Below are positions 24,954-34,556 of a stretch of 53,240 bases of DNA, piece by piece. The notes under the pieces were generated by a model, which was not told where the DNA came from, made no database searches, and saw only the letters and a program-made list of their open reading frames with translations. The stretch is from Eggerthia catenaformis OT 569 = DSM 20559 (lineage in GTDB: Bacteria; Bacillota_I; Bacilli_A; Erysipelotrichales; Coprobacillaceae). Made by a program: the position numbers and the translations under genes. Numbering within the stretch: position 1 is the first letter of the stretch; each line of letters begins with the position of its first letter. Where the stretch lies: the NCBI RefSeq assembly GCF_000340375.1, contig NZ_KB446649.1:278627-331866 (forward strand), read 5' to 3'.

Positions 24954-25850
24954 ATGAAATGTCTATTTGTGATTAATCCTATTTCCGGAACAAAAGCATT
25001 CCAGAGAAAACTAGATAAATTCATAGGTCAGCTGATATTAAAAACATCTGTACATACAATTGATACTTTCTTTACTCACAAGAAGAATGATGCTTATCAT
25101 AAATGTGCTTCTTTAAAAGAAAATGAATATGACTTTATTGTTTCAGTGGGTGGAGATGGAACTGTCAATGAAGTTATGAGCGGTCTTATTAAAAGCAACT
25201 CTCATATTCCTTTAGCTCTTTTAGCAGCCGGTACAGTCAATGATTTTGCGACATATCTTAAGCTTCCTAATACCCCTGATGCTTTTGCATCAATGATTAA
25301 TAAATTTACTATTAAAGAGATTGATGTAGGACAGATTTCTAATGATTGTTTTGCAAATGTTGTTGCCGGAGGAATGTTTAGTGATATCGGTTTTCAGGTT
25401 ACCAAGGAAGAAAAGAATACTTTTGGACCTTTAGCTTACTATTCAGCAGCTATCTCTAAGTTGCCTACTCAGCTTTCTATTTCTCTTGGCTTAAAGATTA
25501 CTGCTGATAATTATTATTTTGAGGAAGATGCTTCTTTATTTCTTATTACGAACTCTTCTAATGTAGGTGGATTTAAAGATATTACACCACAGGCCAGTGT
25601 TGAAGATGGCTTACTTGATCTATTTATTATTAAGAAATGTAATGTTGCTGAACTATTAAATTTATTAAAAGATTATAAACTGAATGTTCATACCAAGAAT
25701 CCTATGATTCATTATATTCAGGCACATACTATTCATATAGAATGCGATCAGGATATTATTTATGATATTGATGGAGAACAGGGAAAAGGCTTTCCTATAG
25801 ACGTTAAATGCCTTCCTCATGCAATCCAATTAATCATACCGGGAGATTAA
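24954..25850 (+). CDS. Diacylglycerol kinase-family lipid kinase (YegS/BmrU type)
   Basis: 298 residues. NPISGTKAFQRKL (about 6-18), the ATP-binding FIVSVGGDGTVNEVMSGL (about 61-78) and LAAGTVNDFATYL (about 88-100) identify the family. The C-terminal domain ends with IIYDIDGEQGKGFPIDV. DagK recycles diacylglycerol to phosphatidate; YegS-like members phosphorylate other lipids. The gene starts 3 bp after pepT with GAGAGG at the end of that gene and is followed 1 bp later by the DUF2971 gene. Confidence 0.9.
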   Translation: MKCLFVINPISGTKAFQRKLDKFIGQLILKTSVHTIDTFFTHKKNDAYHKCASLKENEYDFIVSVGGDGTVNEVMSGLIKSNSHIPLALLAAGTVNDFATYLKLPNTPDAFASMINKFTIKEIDVGQISNDCFANVVAGGMFSDIGFQVTKEEKNTFGPLAYYSAAISKLPTQLSISLGLKITADNYYFEEDASLFLITNSSNVGGFKDITPQASVEDGLLDLFIIKKCNVAELLNLLKDYKLNVHTKNPMIHYIQAHTIHIECDQDIIYDIDGEQGKGFPIDVKCLPHAIQLIIPGD

Positions 25851-25851
25851 T

Positions 25852-26454
25852 ATGAAACTCTATAAATATACAAATATCGATTATGCAATAAAAGCTTTAG
25901 AATATGGTATTTATGCCGGCAGACTCAATCAGCTTAATGATCCTTATGAAGGTGAAGGTATATTATATCCTGAAAGCTATCGTATCTGTTCTCTTACTTC
26001 TTCATCTAAAGCTATGCTAATGTGGGCTTATTATGGCTATCATAGAGAATGCTGTATTGGCTATCATATTGCTGATGAGCATGTCAGAAAAGTTATATAT
26101 ACTTCTGATTATTATGATCATATTGATATGACAAATGAAGAACTCATTGAGAATCTTTATTGCAAAGCTAAAGAGTGGAATCACGAAAATGAATATCGTA
26201 TCATCTGTCATACTTCTCAGTATGATCCTTCTCTCTGGTTCAATAATGAAGAGAATTATTATTTTAAAGCAAGACCTTTTGAGATTACTTTTGGACTCAA
26301 TACAAACTTTAAAGAAGAAAGAGTCCAAAAGCTGTTAAATTATATTTTAGAACATAAAGATAATCTTAAAGTTAATAAATGTAGACTCAGTCATAAAAAA
26401 TATGAGATTGTTTATCATAAGCAATTTGATTTTAAAAAAGAAATTATTAAATAA
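25852..26454 (+). CDS. DUF2971-family protein
   Basis: 200 residues. The N-terminal LYKYTNIDYAIKALEYGIYA with QLNDPYEGEG and the central AMLMWAYYGYHRECCIGYHI are the hallmarks of DUF2971; EWNHENEYRII follows. Function is not established, though many such proteins are found near defence islands or mobile genes. Here the gene is the last of a three-gene operon with pepT and a lipid kinase, 1 bp after the latter. No membrane segments or signal peptide. Confidence 0.8.
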   Translation: MKLYKYTNIDYAIKALEYGIYAGRLNQLNDPYEGEGILYPESYRICSLTSSSKAMLMWAYYGYHRECCIGYHIADEHVRKVIYTSDYYDHIDMTNEELIENLYCKAKEWNHENEYRIICHTSQYDPSLWFNNEENYYFKARPFEITFGLNTNFKEERVQKLLNYILEHKDNLKVNKCRLSHKKYEIVYHKQFDFKKEIIK

Positions 26455-26478
26455 AAAAACTTCATATGAAGTTTTTTT
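26453..26478. terminator. Bidirectional terminator
   Basis: Palindrome of AAAAAAACTTCAT and its complement, with long A and T runs on both sides. It ends both the DUF2971 gene (plus) and the ROK kinase gene (minus). Confidence 0.9.
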
Positions 26479-27352
26479 ATTTATCCTCCAATGCCTGTTT
26501 AGCAAGAGCTAATGAGCCGCATAGACCGGCATTATCTCCCAGCTTCGGCCATACAATATAGTCAGAATCAGTCAGTTCTTTCTTTTGAATATAACCTTCA
26601 AGAAACTGATTCATATATTTTTGAATCATCGGAAACAAATGACTCTGATGCATAACGCCGCCACCTAAAATAATCTTTTTAGGAGAAAGTATCAATACCA
26701 CATTAGCAAGTGCCTGTCCAATATAATAAGCTTCTAAATCCCATGCCGGATGATTTATATCGAGTTCTTTAGCTGATATTCCCCATCTCTCTTCAATAGC
26801 CGGTCCGGCTGCCAGCCCTTCAAAGCATGTAGCATGATATGGACATTTTCCCTTATAATGATCATCTTTTCTAACAATCAGTTTCATATGACCCATTTCC
26901 GGATGAAGCAGTCCATGAAGAAGTTGTCCTTCAACATAAGCACCTCCGCCAATACCAGTTCCAATAGTAAAGTACACAGCACTATCCAATCCCTTGGCAC
27001 TGCCAAAATAAACTTCTCCTAGACATGCCCCATTGACATCTGTATCAAAACCAATAGGTATTTGAGGGAAAGCTTTTTTTAAATCTCCAATTACATTATA
27101 ATTGGCCCATCCCGGTTTTGGTGTTGTAGTTACATAGCCATAAGTTTGACTGCTTTTATCCGGATCAATTGGACCAAAACAGCCAAATCCGATTGCTTCT
27201 ATATTCTTATCCTTAAAATAATCTACACATTTCTGCATTGTTTCCTTTGGTGTCGTAGTTGGAAAAGATACTCTTTCTATAATAGTCCCATTCTCATCCC
27301 CAATACCTGCTATAAATTTTGTTCCACCACCTTCAATTGCTCCTAATCTCAT
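26477..27352 (-). CDS. ROK-family sugar kinase (fructokinase ScrK-like)
   Basis: 291 residues from ATG 27352, 8 bases after GGAGG; the open frame extends five codons further without such a site. The ATP loop is LGAIEGGGTKFIAGIG, followed by DVNGACLGE, TIGTGIGGGAYVEG and the ROK zinc site (GHMKL, with CPYHATCFEGLAAGPA). The GGTKF and EGLAAGPAIEERWG wording is typical of bacterial fructokinases. It phosphorylates a hexose, most likely fructose, with ATP. It is a single gene with its own promoter region and terminator. Confidence 0.88.
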   Translation of the reverse strand: MRLGAIEGGGTKFIAGIGDENGTIIERVSFPTTTPKETMQKCVDYFKDKNIEAIGFGCFGPIDPDKSSQTYGYVTTTPKPGWANYNVIGDLKKAFPQIPIGFDTDVNGACLGEVYFGSAKGLDSAVYFTIGTGIGGGAYVEGQLLHGLLHPEMGHMKLIVRKDDHYKGKCPYHATCFEGLAAGPAIEERWGISAKELDINHPAWDLEAYYIGQALANVVLILSPKKIILGGGVMHQSHLFPMIQKYMNQFLEGYIQKKELTDSDYIVWPKLGDNAGLCGSLALAKQALEDK

Positions 27353-27410
27353 TACTGTTACCTCCATCTATACTTATTTTAATCAGCTTTGAATTTTTTG
27401 TAAAGATATA

Positions 27411-27432
27411 AAAGAGAACCTAAGTTCTCTTA
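27411..27432 (-). terminator. Terminator of pflA
   Basis: AGAGAAC and GTTCTCT arms, 4-base loop, then T's on the minus strand, overlapping the pflA stop region. Confidence 0.85.
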
Positions 27433-28169
27433 TATTCGTTATATTCATCACAATGCAGCCTTTTTTTAGCATTCTCTACACGTTCTTTAGTAGGAGGATC
27501 AATACCTTCTAAAGGATAATCTAAGCCTAATTCCTTCCATTTATAAATACCTAATGTATGATAAGGAAGAACTTCTACTCTTTGAATGTTAGTAAGCGTT
27601 TGCATAAATATATAAAGACTATCTAAATCTTCATCATAATCAGTTCTTTGTGGAACCAGAACATGTCTTATCCATATAGGTTTATGAATAGAAGATAGAT
27701 ACTGACACATATCCAATATATTTTTATTGGATTGAGTCGTTAAAGTTATATGTCTATCATCATTAATTTCTTTGATATCTACTAATAATAAATCAGTATA
27801 TTTCATTAATTCTTCAAACTTCTTAAACCATTCACCGGTTCTGGTAAAGCATCCTCCGCTAGTATCAATACAAGTATGTACATTCTTTAATTTGAGCTTC
27901 TTAAACAATTCAATTAAGAAATCCATCTGTAATAAAGGCTCACCGCCAGATACCGTGACACCGCCATCACTTCCCCAGTAAGTATGATACCTCATTGCTT
28001 GATGATAAACATCTTCTGCTGTTCTTTCCTCATACCTGGAAGACCCCCAAGTATCAGGATTATGACAAAACTGGCATCTTAAAGGACAGCCATGTAAAAA
28101 TAATACAAATCTGATACCGGGGCCATCTACCAATCCAAATGTTTCTATTGAATGCACACGTCCGATCAT
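27420..28169 (-). CDS. pflA: Pyruvate formate-lyase activating enzyme
   Basis: 249 residues from ATG 28169, 6 bases after AGAGGTG; the longer frame from GTG 28178 overlaps that site. This radical-SAM enzyme has the CxxxCxxC iron-sulfur motif in LHGCPLRCQFCHNPDT (about 27-42) and VSGGEPLLQ (about 74-82). It installs the glycyl radical on PflB. It lies downstream of pflB but is separated from it by a double hairpin terminator and has its own TATAAT-type -10 about 25 bp before its ribosome binding site. Confidence 0.95.
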   Translation of the reverse strand: MIGRVHSIETFGLVDGPGIRFVLFLHGCPLRCQFCHNPDTWGSSRYEERTAEDVYHQAMRYHTYWGSDGGVTVSGGEPLLQMDFLIELFKKLKLKNVHTCIDTSGGCFTRTGEWFKKFEELMKYTDLLLVDIKEINDDRHITLTTQSNKNILDMCQYLSSIHKPIWIRHVLVPQRTDYDEDLDSLYIFMQTLTNIQRVEVLPYHTLGIYKWKELGLDYPLEGIDPPTKERVENAKKRLHCDEYNEYKRT

Positions 28170-28230
28170 CTCTTTCACCTCTTGGCAATTATACTAAATA
28201 TATACCAAAAATAAAAGTATTTTACATACT

Positions 28231-28277
28231 AAAAAAGGCTGATAAACAGCCTGAAACCCGGAATATATTCCGGGTTT
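28231..28277 (-). terminator. Tandem hairpins ending pflB
   Basis: A perfect 24-bp palindrome, AAACCCGGAATA and its complement (28254-28277), is followed on the minus strand by GGCTG, a 5-base loop and CAGCC with TTTTTT (28231-28252). The second is a standard intrinsic terminator; the first may protect the mRNA end. Confidence 0.85.
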
Positions 28278-28282
28278 TAAGA

Positions 28283-30547
28283 TTACATATGATCGTGACA
28301 AGTTCTGGCAATAACATCTAATTGCTGTTCTCTTGTTAAATCGATAAACTTAACAGCATAGCCAGATACACGAATTGTAAAGTTAGCATATTCTTCTTTT
28401 TCCGGATGTTCCATGGCATCAATAAGTTTTTCTGTACCAAAGACATTCACATTTAAGTGATGAGCACCCTGTTTGAAATAACCATCCAATACAGAAACCA
28501 ATTTATAGTTTCTTTCTTCAAAATCATGCCCTAATGCATCAGGATTGATTGTCTGAGTATTAGAAATACCATCTAATGCATATTCATAAGGCAATTTAGC
28601 TACAGAGTTCAATGAAGCTAATAAACCATTCTTTTCTGCTCCATAAGCCGGATTAGCCCCCGGTGATAAAGGCTTTCCTGCTTCTCTTCCATCAGGAAGA
28701 GCACCTGTATATTTACCATAAACAACATTTGAAGTAATTGTAAGTATAGATGTTGTAGGTTCGGAATCTCTATATGTATGATGTTTCTTGATTTTAGTTA
28801 AGAAAGTCTTTAAGAGCCATATAGCAATGTCATCCGCTCTATCATCATCATTACCATATCTTGGGAAATCCCCTTCAGTAATATAATCAACAACTAAGCC
28901 TGTTTCATCTCTTACTGTCTTTACTTTTGCATATTTAATAGCTGAAAGTGAATCAACAACATGAGAGAATCCGGCAATACCGGTTGCGAATGTACGTCTT
29001 ACATTAGTATCAATTAAAGCCATTTCAGCTGCTTCATAATAATATTTATCATGCATATACTGAATAGCATTTAATGTATTTACATATAATCCGCTTAACC
29101 ATTCAAGCATCTGATCATATTTTTCCATAACTTCATCATAATCTAAATATTCAGAAGTAATTGGACGATACTTAGGCGCAATCTGCTCCTTATTCATTTC
29201 ATCAACACCGCCATTAATAGCATATGTTAGTGCTTTTGCAAGATTAGCTCTAGCACCAAAGAACTGCATTTCTTTACCGGTTTGAGTTGCTGAAACACAG
29301 CAGCAAATTGAATAATCATCACCCCATACAGGTCTCATAACTTCATCATTTTCATACTGGATTGATGATGTATTAATAGAAATCTTAGAAGCATATTTTC
29401 TAAAGTTTGTAGGTAAAGCTACAGTATATAATACTGTTAAGTTTGGTTCAGGTGAAGGACCCATATTTTCTAATGTATGTAAGAAACGGAAATCACTCTT
29501 AGTGACTAAGGAACGTCCATCCATACCCATACCGGCTACTTCTAATGTAGCCCATACCGGATCACCGGAGAATAATTCATTATATGATGGAATACGAGCA
29601 AACTTAACCATTCTGCACTTCATAACAAAGTGATCAATTAATTCCTGTGCCTGTGCTTCAGTAAGACTTCCATTTATTAAATCTCTTTCAATATAAATAT
29701 CTAAGAAAGTAGAAACTCTTCCTACTGACATGGCTGCACCATTTTGAGTCTTAATAGCAGCTAAATAGCCAAAATATAACCACTGTACTGCTTCTCTTGC
29801 ATTTTTAGCCGGTTTAGAAATATCATAGCCGTAAATAGCAGCCATTTCCTTCATACCTTTTAATGCTCTTACCTGTTCAGCAATTTCTTCTCTTAATCTG
29901 ATGACATCATCTCTCATTTCACCATCGCCGCAGTTATTATAGTCTTTAACTTTTTCTTCTACTAAAAAGTCAATACCATATAATGCTACTCTGCGGTAGT
30001 CACCAACAATACGTCCACGTCCATAAGTATCAGGTAATCCTGTAATTACATGTGAATGTCTTGCTTTCTTCATTTCCGGTGTATAAACATCAAAAACTGC
30101 CTGGTTATGAGTCTTATGATACTGAGTGAAGATCTCATGTAGCTTTTCACTTGGTGTATAGCCATAAGTTGTACAGGCCTGTTCTGCCATACGAATCCCA
30201 CCATAAGGCATAAATGCTCTTTTTAATGGCTTATCAGTCTGCAATCCAACAACTTTTTCTAAATCTTTCAGTTCTTCATCAATATATCCCGGACCATAAG
30301 CAGTTAAGCCAGAAACAACTTCCGTTTCCATATCAAGAACGCCGCCCTTAGCACGTTCTTCTTTCTGAAGCTGCTGTAACTTACTCCATAATTTGTTTGT
30401 AGCATCAGTAGGACCTGCTAAGAATTCTTCATCACCTGTATATTCAGTATAGTTATTCTGAATAAAATCACGTGTATTTACTTCATCTTTCCACGCACTG
30501 CCATAGAATCCAGCCCATTCTTCTGCAAAACGTTCTGTTTTGTTCAT
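28283..30547 (-). CDS. pflB: Formate C-acetyltransferase (pyruvate formate-lyase)
   Basis: 754 residues, full length for PflB. The active-site cysteine pair is present in [20 protein letters not shown] (about 410-429). The glycyl radical loop RVSGYAVKF is at about 728-736, near the C-terminus. It converts pyruvate and CoA to acetyl-CoA and formate without oxygen, so the organism is a fermentative anaerobe. GGAGGA lies 8-9 bases before ATG 30547. Its 150-bp upstream region has a promoter and a cre-like site, which fits catabolite control. Confidence 0.97.
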   Translation of the reverse strand: MNKTERFAEEWAGFYGSAWKDEVNTRDFIQNNYTEYTGDEEFLAGPTDATNKLWSKLQQLQKEERAKGGVLDMETEVVSGLTAYGPGYIDEELKDLEKVVGLQTDKPLKRAFMPYGGIRMAEQACTTYGYTPSEKLHEIFTQYHKTHNQAVFDVYTPEMKKARHSHVITGLPDTYGRGRIVGDYRRVALYGIDFLVEEKVKDYNNCGDGEMRDDVIRLREEIAEQVRALKGMKEMAAIYGYDISKPAKNAREAVQWLYFGYLAAIKTQNGAAMSVGRVSTFLDIYIERDLINGSLTEAQAQELIDHFVMKCRMVKFARIPSYNELFSGDPVWATLEVAGMGMDGRSLVTKSDFRFLHTLENMGPSPEPNLTVLYTVALPTNFRKYASKISINTSSIQYENDEVMRPVWGDDYSICCCVSATQTGKEMQFFGARANLAKALTYAINGGVDEMNKEQIAPKYRPITSEYLDYDEVMEKYDQMLEWLSGLYVNTLNAIQYMHDKYYYEAAEMALIDTNVRRTFATGIAGFSHVVDSLSAIKYAKVKTVRDETGLVVDYITEGDFPRYGNDDDRADDIAIWLLKTFLTKIKKHHTYRDSEPTTSILTITSNVVYGKYTGALPDGREAGKPLSPGANPAYGAEKNGLLASLNSVAKLPYEYALDGISNTQTINPDALGHDFEERNYKLVSVLDGYFKQGAHHLNVNVFGTEKLIDAMEHPEKEEYANFTIRVSGYAVKFIDLTREQQLDVIARTCHDHM

Positions 30548-30621
30548 TGAAATATCCTCCTATCATTTAGTAAAGCCCTTACACAATGGATAAAAACCAT
30601 TATCAGCTTTAGAACACGGTA

Positions 30622-30658
30622 ATATTAACATTTTCAAATGAAATTGTAAACGGTTATG
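30622..30658 (-). promoter_or_regulatory. pflB promoter with cre-like site
   Basis: On the minus strand, -35 TTTACA (30650-30645), 17-bp spacer, -10 TAATAT (30627-30622). The sequence TGTAAACGGTTATG (30645-30658, plus strand) matches the cre consensus at 12 of 14 positions and covers the -35 box. The predicted leader is about 70 nt. Confidence 0.5.
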
Positions 30659-30662
30659 CATT

Positions 30663-30690
30663 AAAAAGACTGTAAATAAATATACAGTCT
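30663..30690 (-). terminator. Terminator of the EIIB-like gene
   Basis: AGACTGTA and TACAGTCT arms followed by TTTTT on the minus strand, 9 bp after the stop codon. Confidence 0.85.
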
Positions 30691-30698
30691 AACAATTA

Positions 30699-31025
30699 CT
30701 ATAATTCTTTTTTAGTATATTCAGCAATATCTTCAGAAGCTTTTCCAAAGATAAGAGTCACCTTATCATTAGCCATAACAACACCTGTTGCTCCAAGTGA
30801 TTTAAGCTTTGCTTCATTTACTCTGCTAACATCAAATAAAGTAACTTTCACTCTACTCTTATCAGGACGAACACTTTTAATATTGTCTGCTCCTCCTAAA
30901 GCTTCTATAAAGCCTTGAATATCAATCGGTGATTCTTTCTCTTTATTTCTAGGTATAAGAAGAAAATAGAGACATACAACTAATAGTATAACCGCAATAA
31001 TAATATATAAAATATAATCATTCAT
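30699..31025 (-). CDS. Membrane-anchored PTS EIIB-like protein lacking the catalytic cysteine
   Basis: 108 residues: one N-terminal membrane helix (about 4-24), a basic stretch (PRNKEKE), then a domain that follows the glucose-type EIIB fold, with IQGFIEALGGADNIKSV, LKSLGATGVVMAND and VTLIFGKASEDI. In active EIIB domains the phosphorylated Cys sits in ACITRLR; here the place reads RPDKSRVKV and there is no Cys in the whole protein. It therefore cannot be a phosphocarrier of the usual kind. A scaffold or sensor role is possible. GGAGGAATC precedes ATG 31025, which diverges from the RodA/FtsW gene. Confidence 0.78.
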   Translation of the reverse strand: MNDYILYIIIAVILLVVCLYFLLIPRNKEKESPIDIQGFIEALGGADNIKSVRPDKSRVKVTLFDVSRVNEAKLKSLGATGVVMANDKVTLIFGKASEDIAEYTKKEL

Positions 31026-31114
31026 GATGATTCCTCCTTTTTATTGAAGTATTTTCAATTTATAGTATACTATAGACGAATTCAAATGAAAATAAAAAAG
31101 TCAGGAGGTGCCTT

Positions 31115-32320
31115 GTGAAAATCATCGAAGACTTTCTAAAAAAATATCCTTTGCTGGATATTCTGCTTGTTCTTTGCTTTATTAGCTGTTTTGCGATTCT
31201 TAATGCAGCTCCTATTATGTATAACATAGCATCACCTTATACTTTATGGATTAAGCAACTCTTATACTATATCATTGGAGCAGGCATATGCTTTGGCGTT
31301 TATAAAGCCGGCAAGGATACATTCTACAATAATATAAAAGTATTATACTGGACATTTATGATCTTATTGATTATTTTAGGAGTAGATCATCAGATTTATT
31401 CAAGATTGGGTATCAGTATTGTTCCTACTCAACTGATTCCTCATATTAATGGTGCAACATCATGGTATACTATTCCCGGTTTCTCTTTTCAGCCTTCTGA
31501 ATTCATGAAGATTTTTATGGTCGTCTATCTAGCAAAAATGACTGCTGAATACTGGTCAAATAATCTTATTCGTACAACAGAAAGTGAAATCAAGTATATC
31601 TGGGAAGTATTTAAAATTGCTTTTCCCCCTGCATTTCTGATTCTATTACAGAATGATTCGGGAGTTATGCTTATTTTTGCGAGTGCTGTATTCTTTATTC
31701 TTTTATCCAGCGGTTTAAATAGAAAATGGTTTATTTTTGTATTTACATTAATTGGTGTTGTGATTGCTGTAATGGCTTATTTATTTGTTTATTATAATGG
31801 TATCTTTACATCAATTATTAAAGGACATACTTTAAACAGGGTTTATGGCTGGTTGGATCCTGAAGGAACTACCGGAAATCAGGGAATGCAGCTTTGGTTC
31901 TCATATTTATCTTATGGAACAGGAAGCTGGTTTGGTCATGGCTTTCAGGCTATTGTTAAGAAATTTCCGGAAGCTCAGACAGACTTTATCTTTGCGGTTA
32001 TTACTACCAACTATGGCTATATTGCTGGGTTTATCACTCTCGCAAGTATTATTGCTTTAGATGTAACTCTCCTAAGAATCGGCTTAAAATCAGAGAATCT
32101 AAAAGATAAGCATTTTACAATGGGAATTATCGGATGTCTTATTTTCCAACAGGTATGGAACATTGGTATGATTTTAGGTTTATTGCCTATTACCGGTATT
32201 ACTCTTCCATTCTTATCCTATGGCGGATCTTCTTTATTGTCATATATGATTGCAATGGGATTCTTCTTAGACATGGATTACCAGAATAAAATTACTGATA
32301 CCAGTCATAAGAACTACTAG
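31115..32320 (+). CDS. SEDS-family glycosyltransferase (RodA/FtsW type)
   Basis: 401 residues, about ten membrane helices. INGATSWYTIPGFSFQPSEFMK (split motif near 110-130), GWLDPEGTTGNQG (about 244-256), FPEAQTDFIFAVITTNYGY (about 284-302) and LPITGITLPFLSYGGSSLL (about 355-373) identify the SEDS family, which polymerises peptidoglycan with a class B penicillin-binding protein. The PEAQTDFIFAV and second-half wording fit RodA and FtsW about equally; I lean to RodA because no division genes are nearby. The start is GTG 31115, 5 bases after AGGAGGT. No partner PBP is present in the window. Confidence 0.9.
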   Translation: MKIIEDFLKKYPLLDILLVLCFISCFAILNAAPIMYNIASPYTLWIKQLLYYIIGAGICFGVYKAGKDTFYNNIKVLYWTFMILLIILGVDHQIYSRLGISIVPTQLIPHINGATSWYTIPGFSFQPSEFMKIFMVVYLAKMTAEYWSNNLIRTTESEIKYIWEVFKIAFPPAFLILLQNDSGVMLIFASAVFFILLSSGLNRKWFIFVFTLIGVVIAVMAYLFVYYNGIFTSIIKGHTLNRVYGWLDPEGTTGNQGMQLWFSYLSYGTGSWFGHGFQAIVKKFPEAQTDFIFAVITTNYGYIAGFITLASIIALDVTLLRIGLKSENLKDKHFTMGIIGCLIFQQVWNIGMILGLLPITGITLPFLSYGGSSLLSYMIAMGFFLDMDYQNKITDTSHKNY

Positions 32321-32338
32321 CAGCTAATGCTGCTTTTT
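32319..32338 (+). terminator. Terminator of the SEDS gene
   Basis: AGCAGC, a 4-base loop, GCTGCT and T's on the plus strand. It overlaps the end of the converging pseudouridine synthase gene. Confidence 0.7.
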
Positions 32339-33145
32339 AAATGCCATTTGTTGTTCTGTAATAGGATGAACAAAAGATATTTCTACACTCTCCAAATAAA
32401 AATCTCCTAATGTATGACTATAAAGTTCATCACCAATAATTGGATGTCCAATAGAAGCCATATGTACTCTAATTTGATGTGTTCTTCCGGTTTCTAAAAT
32501 ACACTCAACAAGTGAAGAATTCTGATATTCTTTTAAAGTCTTATAATGAGTCACTGCATGAAGACCATTTTCATCAATACATCTTTTAGTCCCATGATCA
32601 TGAGCATGACCGATAGACTTATTAATAATTCCTGTCCCGGGATGACCTTCCACTATGCAATGATAAACTCTTTTAATAGACTTAATTTGTGAAGAGAAAC
32701 AGTCATGAATAAATCTGCTTTTAGCTGCTAAAAGATATCCTCTTGTTTCTTTATCCAGTCTATTCACAATATGAATACTTGATTCAATATGATGCCTATT
32801 AAAATAATACATAATGCCATTTGCCAGACTATTATTATAATATCTTTTATTTGGTATTACTGCCAAATGTGCAGGTTTATCTATAATCATCAGATAATCA
32901 TCTTCATAAATAATTCTTAAATCCATTTTAATTGGAATAACCTGACTTTCTTCCTTAGGAAAGATAATACTGATCTGATCATTCTCCTCTACAATATAAC
33001 GTACTGTCTTTCTCTCACCATTCACAAGCAGTAATCCATAATACTTAGAATCCTTTAATAGTTTCTTTGATACTCTTCTTTTATAAAAAAAGAGATCTAA
33101 TCGTTTCCCTGCATCACTCTGATCAGCAGTAAAATCCATTCTCAT
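32324..33145 (-). CDS. RluA-family pseudouridine synthase
   Basis: 273 residues. An S4-like RNA-binding start (KRLDLFFYKRRVSKKLLKDS) is followed by the RluA catalytic region: HIVNRLDKETRGYLLAAKS, where RLD carries the catalytic aspartate, and later ILETGRTHQIRVHMASIGHP (about 215-234). It isomerises uridine in rRNA or tRNA; the exact target cannot be told. The start ATG 33145 overlaps the NAD kinase stop as ATGA, a frequent arrangement in Firmicutes, so the two are translationally coupled. Confidence 0.92.
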   Translation of the reverse strand: MRMDFTADQSDAGKRLDLFFYKRRVSKKLLKDSKYYGLLLVNGERKTVRYIVEENDQISIIFPKEESQVIPIKMDLRIIYEDDYLMIIDKPAHLAVIPNKRYYNNSLANGIMYYFNRHHIESSIHIVNRLDKETRGYLLAAKSRFIHDCFSSQIKSIKRVYHCIVEGHPGTGIINKSIGHAHDHGTKRCIDENGLHAVTHYKTLKEYQNSSLVECILETGRTHQIRVHMASIGHPIIGDELYSHTLGDFYLESVEISFVHPITEQQMAFKKQH

Positions 33146-33912
33146 AAAAAGGCCTTCTTTAATCTTTCTACAAAAGAAACTTGTCTAAAAGAAGCAAAAT
33201 GAGCTTCTTTTTGTGAAACACGTACTTTAATAGTTTCATTTTGAGCCAGTTCAATACAGTCTATATCAATACATAAAACTGTATGTTCATAATTAATCGT
33301 ATGCAATGTTACTTCCTGCTGATCAGTTAGAATTAAAGATGAGCCTAAAGAACGATAGGCATTATGATTAATACCGGCTATTTCACTGATCTGCATCACT
33401 CTAATTCCCTGACTGACAACAGCTCCCTGAACAGCTTTATTATAAGCAGTAGATCCGGATGGCGTAGAAATACAAATACCATTACCTCTAAATGTTTCTA
33501 AATATTCATTATTAATATGAATATCTATAACCTGAGAATGACGATTATTTTCTAGTCTCATTTCATTTAAGGCAAAATATGTTCTATCCTGATAATCTAT
33601 TTCTATTAATGAACGAGCTTCCGTTTCCATGCTCGAATGTTTAATATCATATATCAGTAAATGAGCCTCATCCTTCTGATAATCAGTATAGAATCCTAAT
33701 GTTCCTGTATGAATACCGACAAAAGCTGTTTTCTCTAAAAGATGCTGATAAGCATGTACACTATAGAGCATAGTTCCATCTCCACCTACTGAAATCACAA
33801 GGTCCGGGGATTTTTCATCATATTTTAAGCTCCCATCTAACCCATTTCTTAATTCTTTAACTAAATCACTTGATGCTTTATCACCACGTGATACAATTGC
33901 ATATTTTTTCAC
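33142..33912 (-). CDS. nadK: NAD kinase
   Basis: 256 residues from GTG 33912, which follows AAGGGTGATA; the open frame extends 15 codons further without a good site. The ATP-grasping loop VISVGGDGTMLYSVH (about 40-54), the LGFYTD stretch (about 74) and the NAD-binding GNGICISTPSGSTAYNKA (about 140-157) are intact. It makes NADP+ from NAD+ with ATP, and is essential. It is the first gene of a pair with the pseudouridine synthase, 68 bp from the diverging CYTH gene. Confidence 0.95.
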   Translation of the reverse strand: MKKYAIVSRGDKASSDLVKELRNGLDGSLKYDEKSPDLVISVGGDGTMLYSVHAYQHLLEKTAFVGIHTGTLGFYTDYQKDEAHLLIYDIKHSSMETEARSLIEIDYQDRTYFALNEMRLENNRHSQVIDIHINNEYLETFRGNGICISTPSGSTAYNKAVQGAVVSQGIRVMQISEIAGINHNAYRSLGSSLILTDQQEVTLHTINYEHTVLCIDIDCIELAQNETIKVRVSQKEAHFASFRQVSFVERLKKAFL

Positions 33913-33989
33913 ACTATCACCCTTACTAATTATATAAAAAACAGATGAATAGTGCAATGAGTTAAGTTATAATAAAAAAGGTGATAAAA

Positions 33990-34556
33990 ATGGAAAACTT
34001 AGAAATAGAATATAAGATCTTATTAACGGAAGAAAAATTCAAAGATATAATCAATCAGTATCCCATGCATATTTATACTCAAATTAACTATTATTTTACA
34101 AGCAAAGAACTTTCTTCTAAAAAATATGCTTTAAGAATAAGAAAAAAAGAAAAGACTTATGAAATGACTTTAAAGACTCCCGCTTCTATCGGACGACATG
34201 AGTATAATATTTCTTTAACTCAAGAAGAAGCTGCTGATTATTTAAAAGGTATTTGGAAAGAAAATCCTATTACTCAAAGACTAATAAGAGAAGGATTTTC
34301 ATTAAAAGAGATACATCTGTTCAGTTCTTTAAAAACAACCAGACATGATTATTTAATGACTTATGGAATCTTGTCTTTAGATAAAAACTATTATGAAAAT
34401 AAGATTGATTATGAATTAGAATTTGAAATTAATGATATCGAGAAAGGAAAAAAGCAGTTTGAAGAACTGCTTAAAAAACATCATTTACAATATAATCATA
34501 ATTGTCCAAGTAAATTAAAAAGAATTATAAATGCAAAAGTTCTTACTGAGAAGTAA
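33990..34556 (+). CDS. CYTH-domain protein
   Basis: 188 residues from ATG 33990, after AAAGGTGAT; the GTG at 33981 is part of that site. The family's opening motif ExExK appears as LEIEYKILL. Basic and acidic strands follow in the usual order (KYALRIRKKEKTYEMTLKTP, later YELEFEINDIEKGKKQFEEL). CYTH enzymes hydrolyse inorganic triphosphate, thiamine triphosphate or make cAMP; short bacterial ones are mostly triphosphatases. A neighbour of NAD kinase and Spx, its 3' end overlaps the converging spx gene by 14 bp. Confidence 0.87.
   Translation: MENLEIEYKILLTEEKFKDIINQYPMHIYTQINYYFTSKELSSKKYALRIRKKEKTYEMTLKTPASIGRHEYNISLTQEEAADYLKGIWKENPITQRLIREGFSLKEIHLFSSLKTTRHDYLMTYGILSLDKNYYENKIDYELEFEINDIEKGKKQFEELLKKHHLQYNHNCPSKLKRIINAKVLTEK

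Noticed and set aside
18756-31025. The EIIC-like permease and the EIIB-like protein as one split PTS
   Set aside because: They belong to different PTS families, lie 11 kb apart, and the EIIB-like protein has no catalytic Cys.
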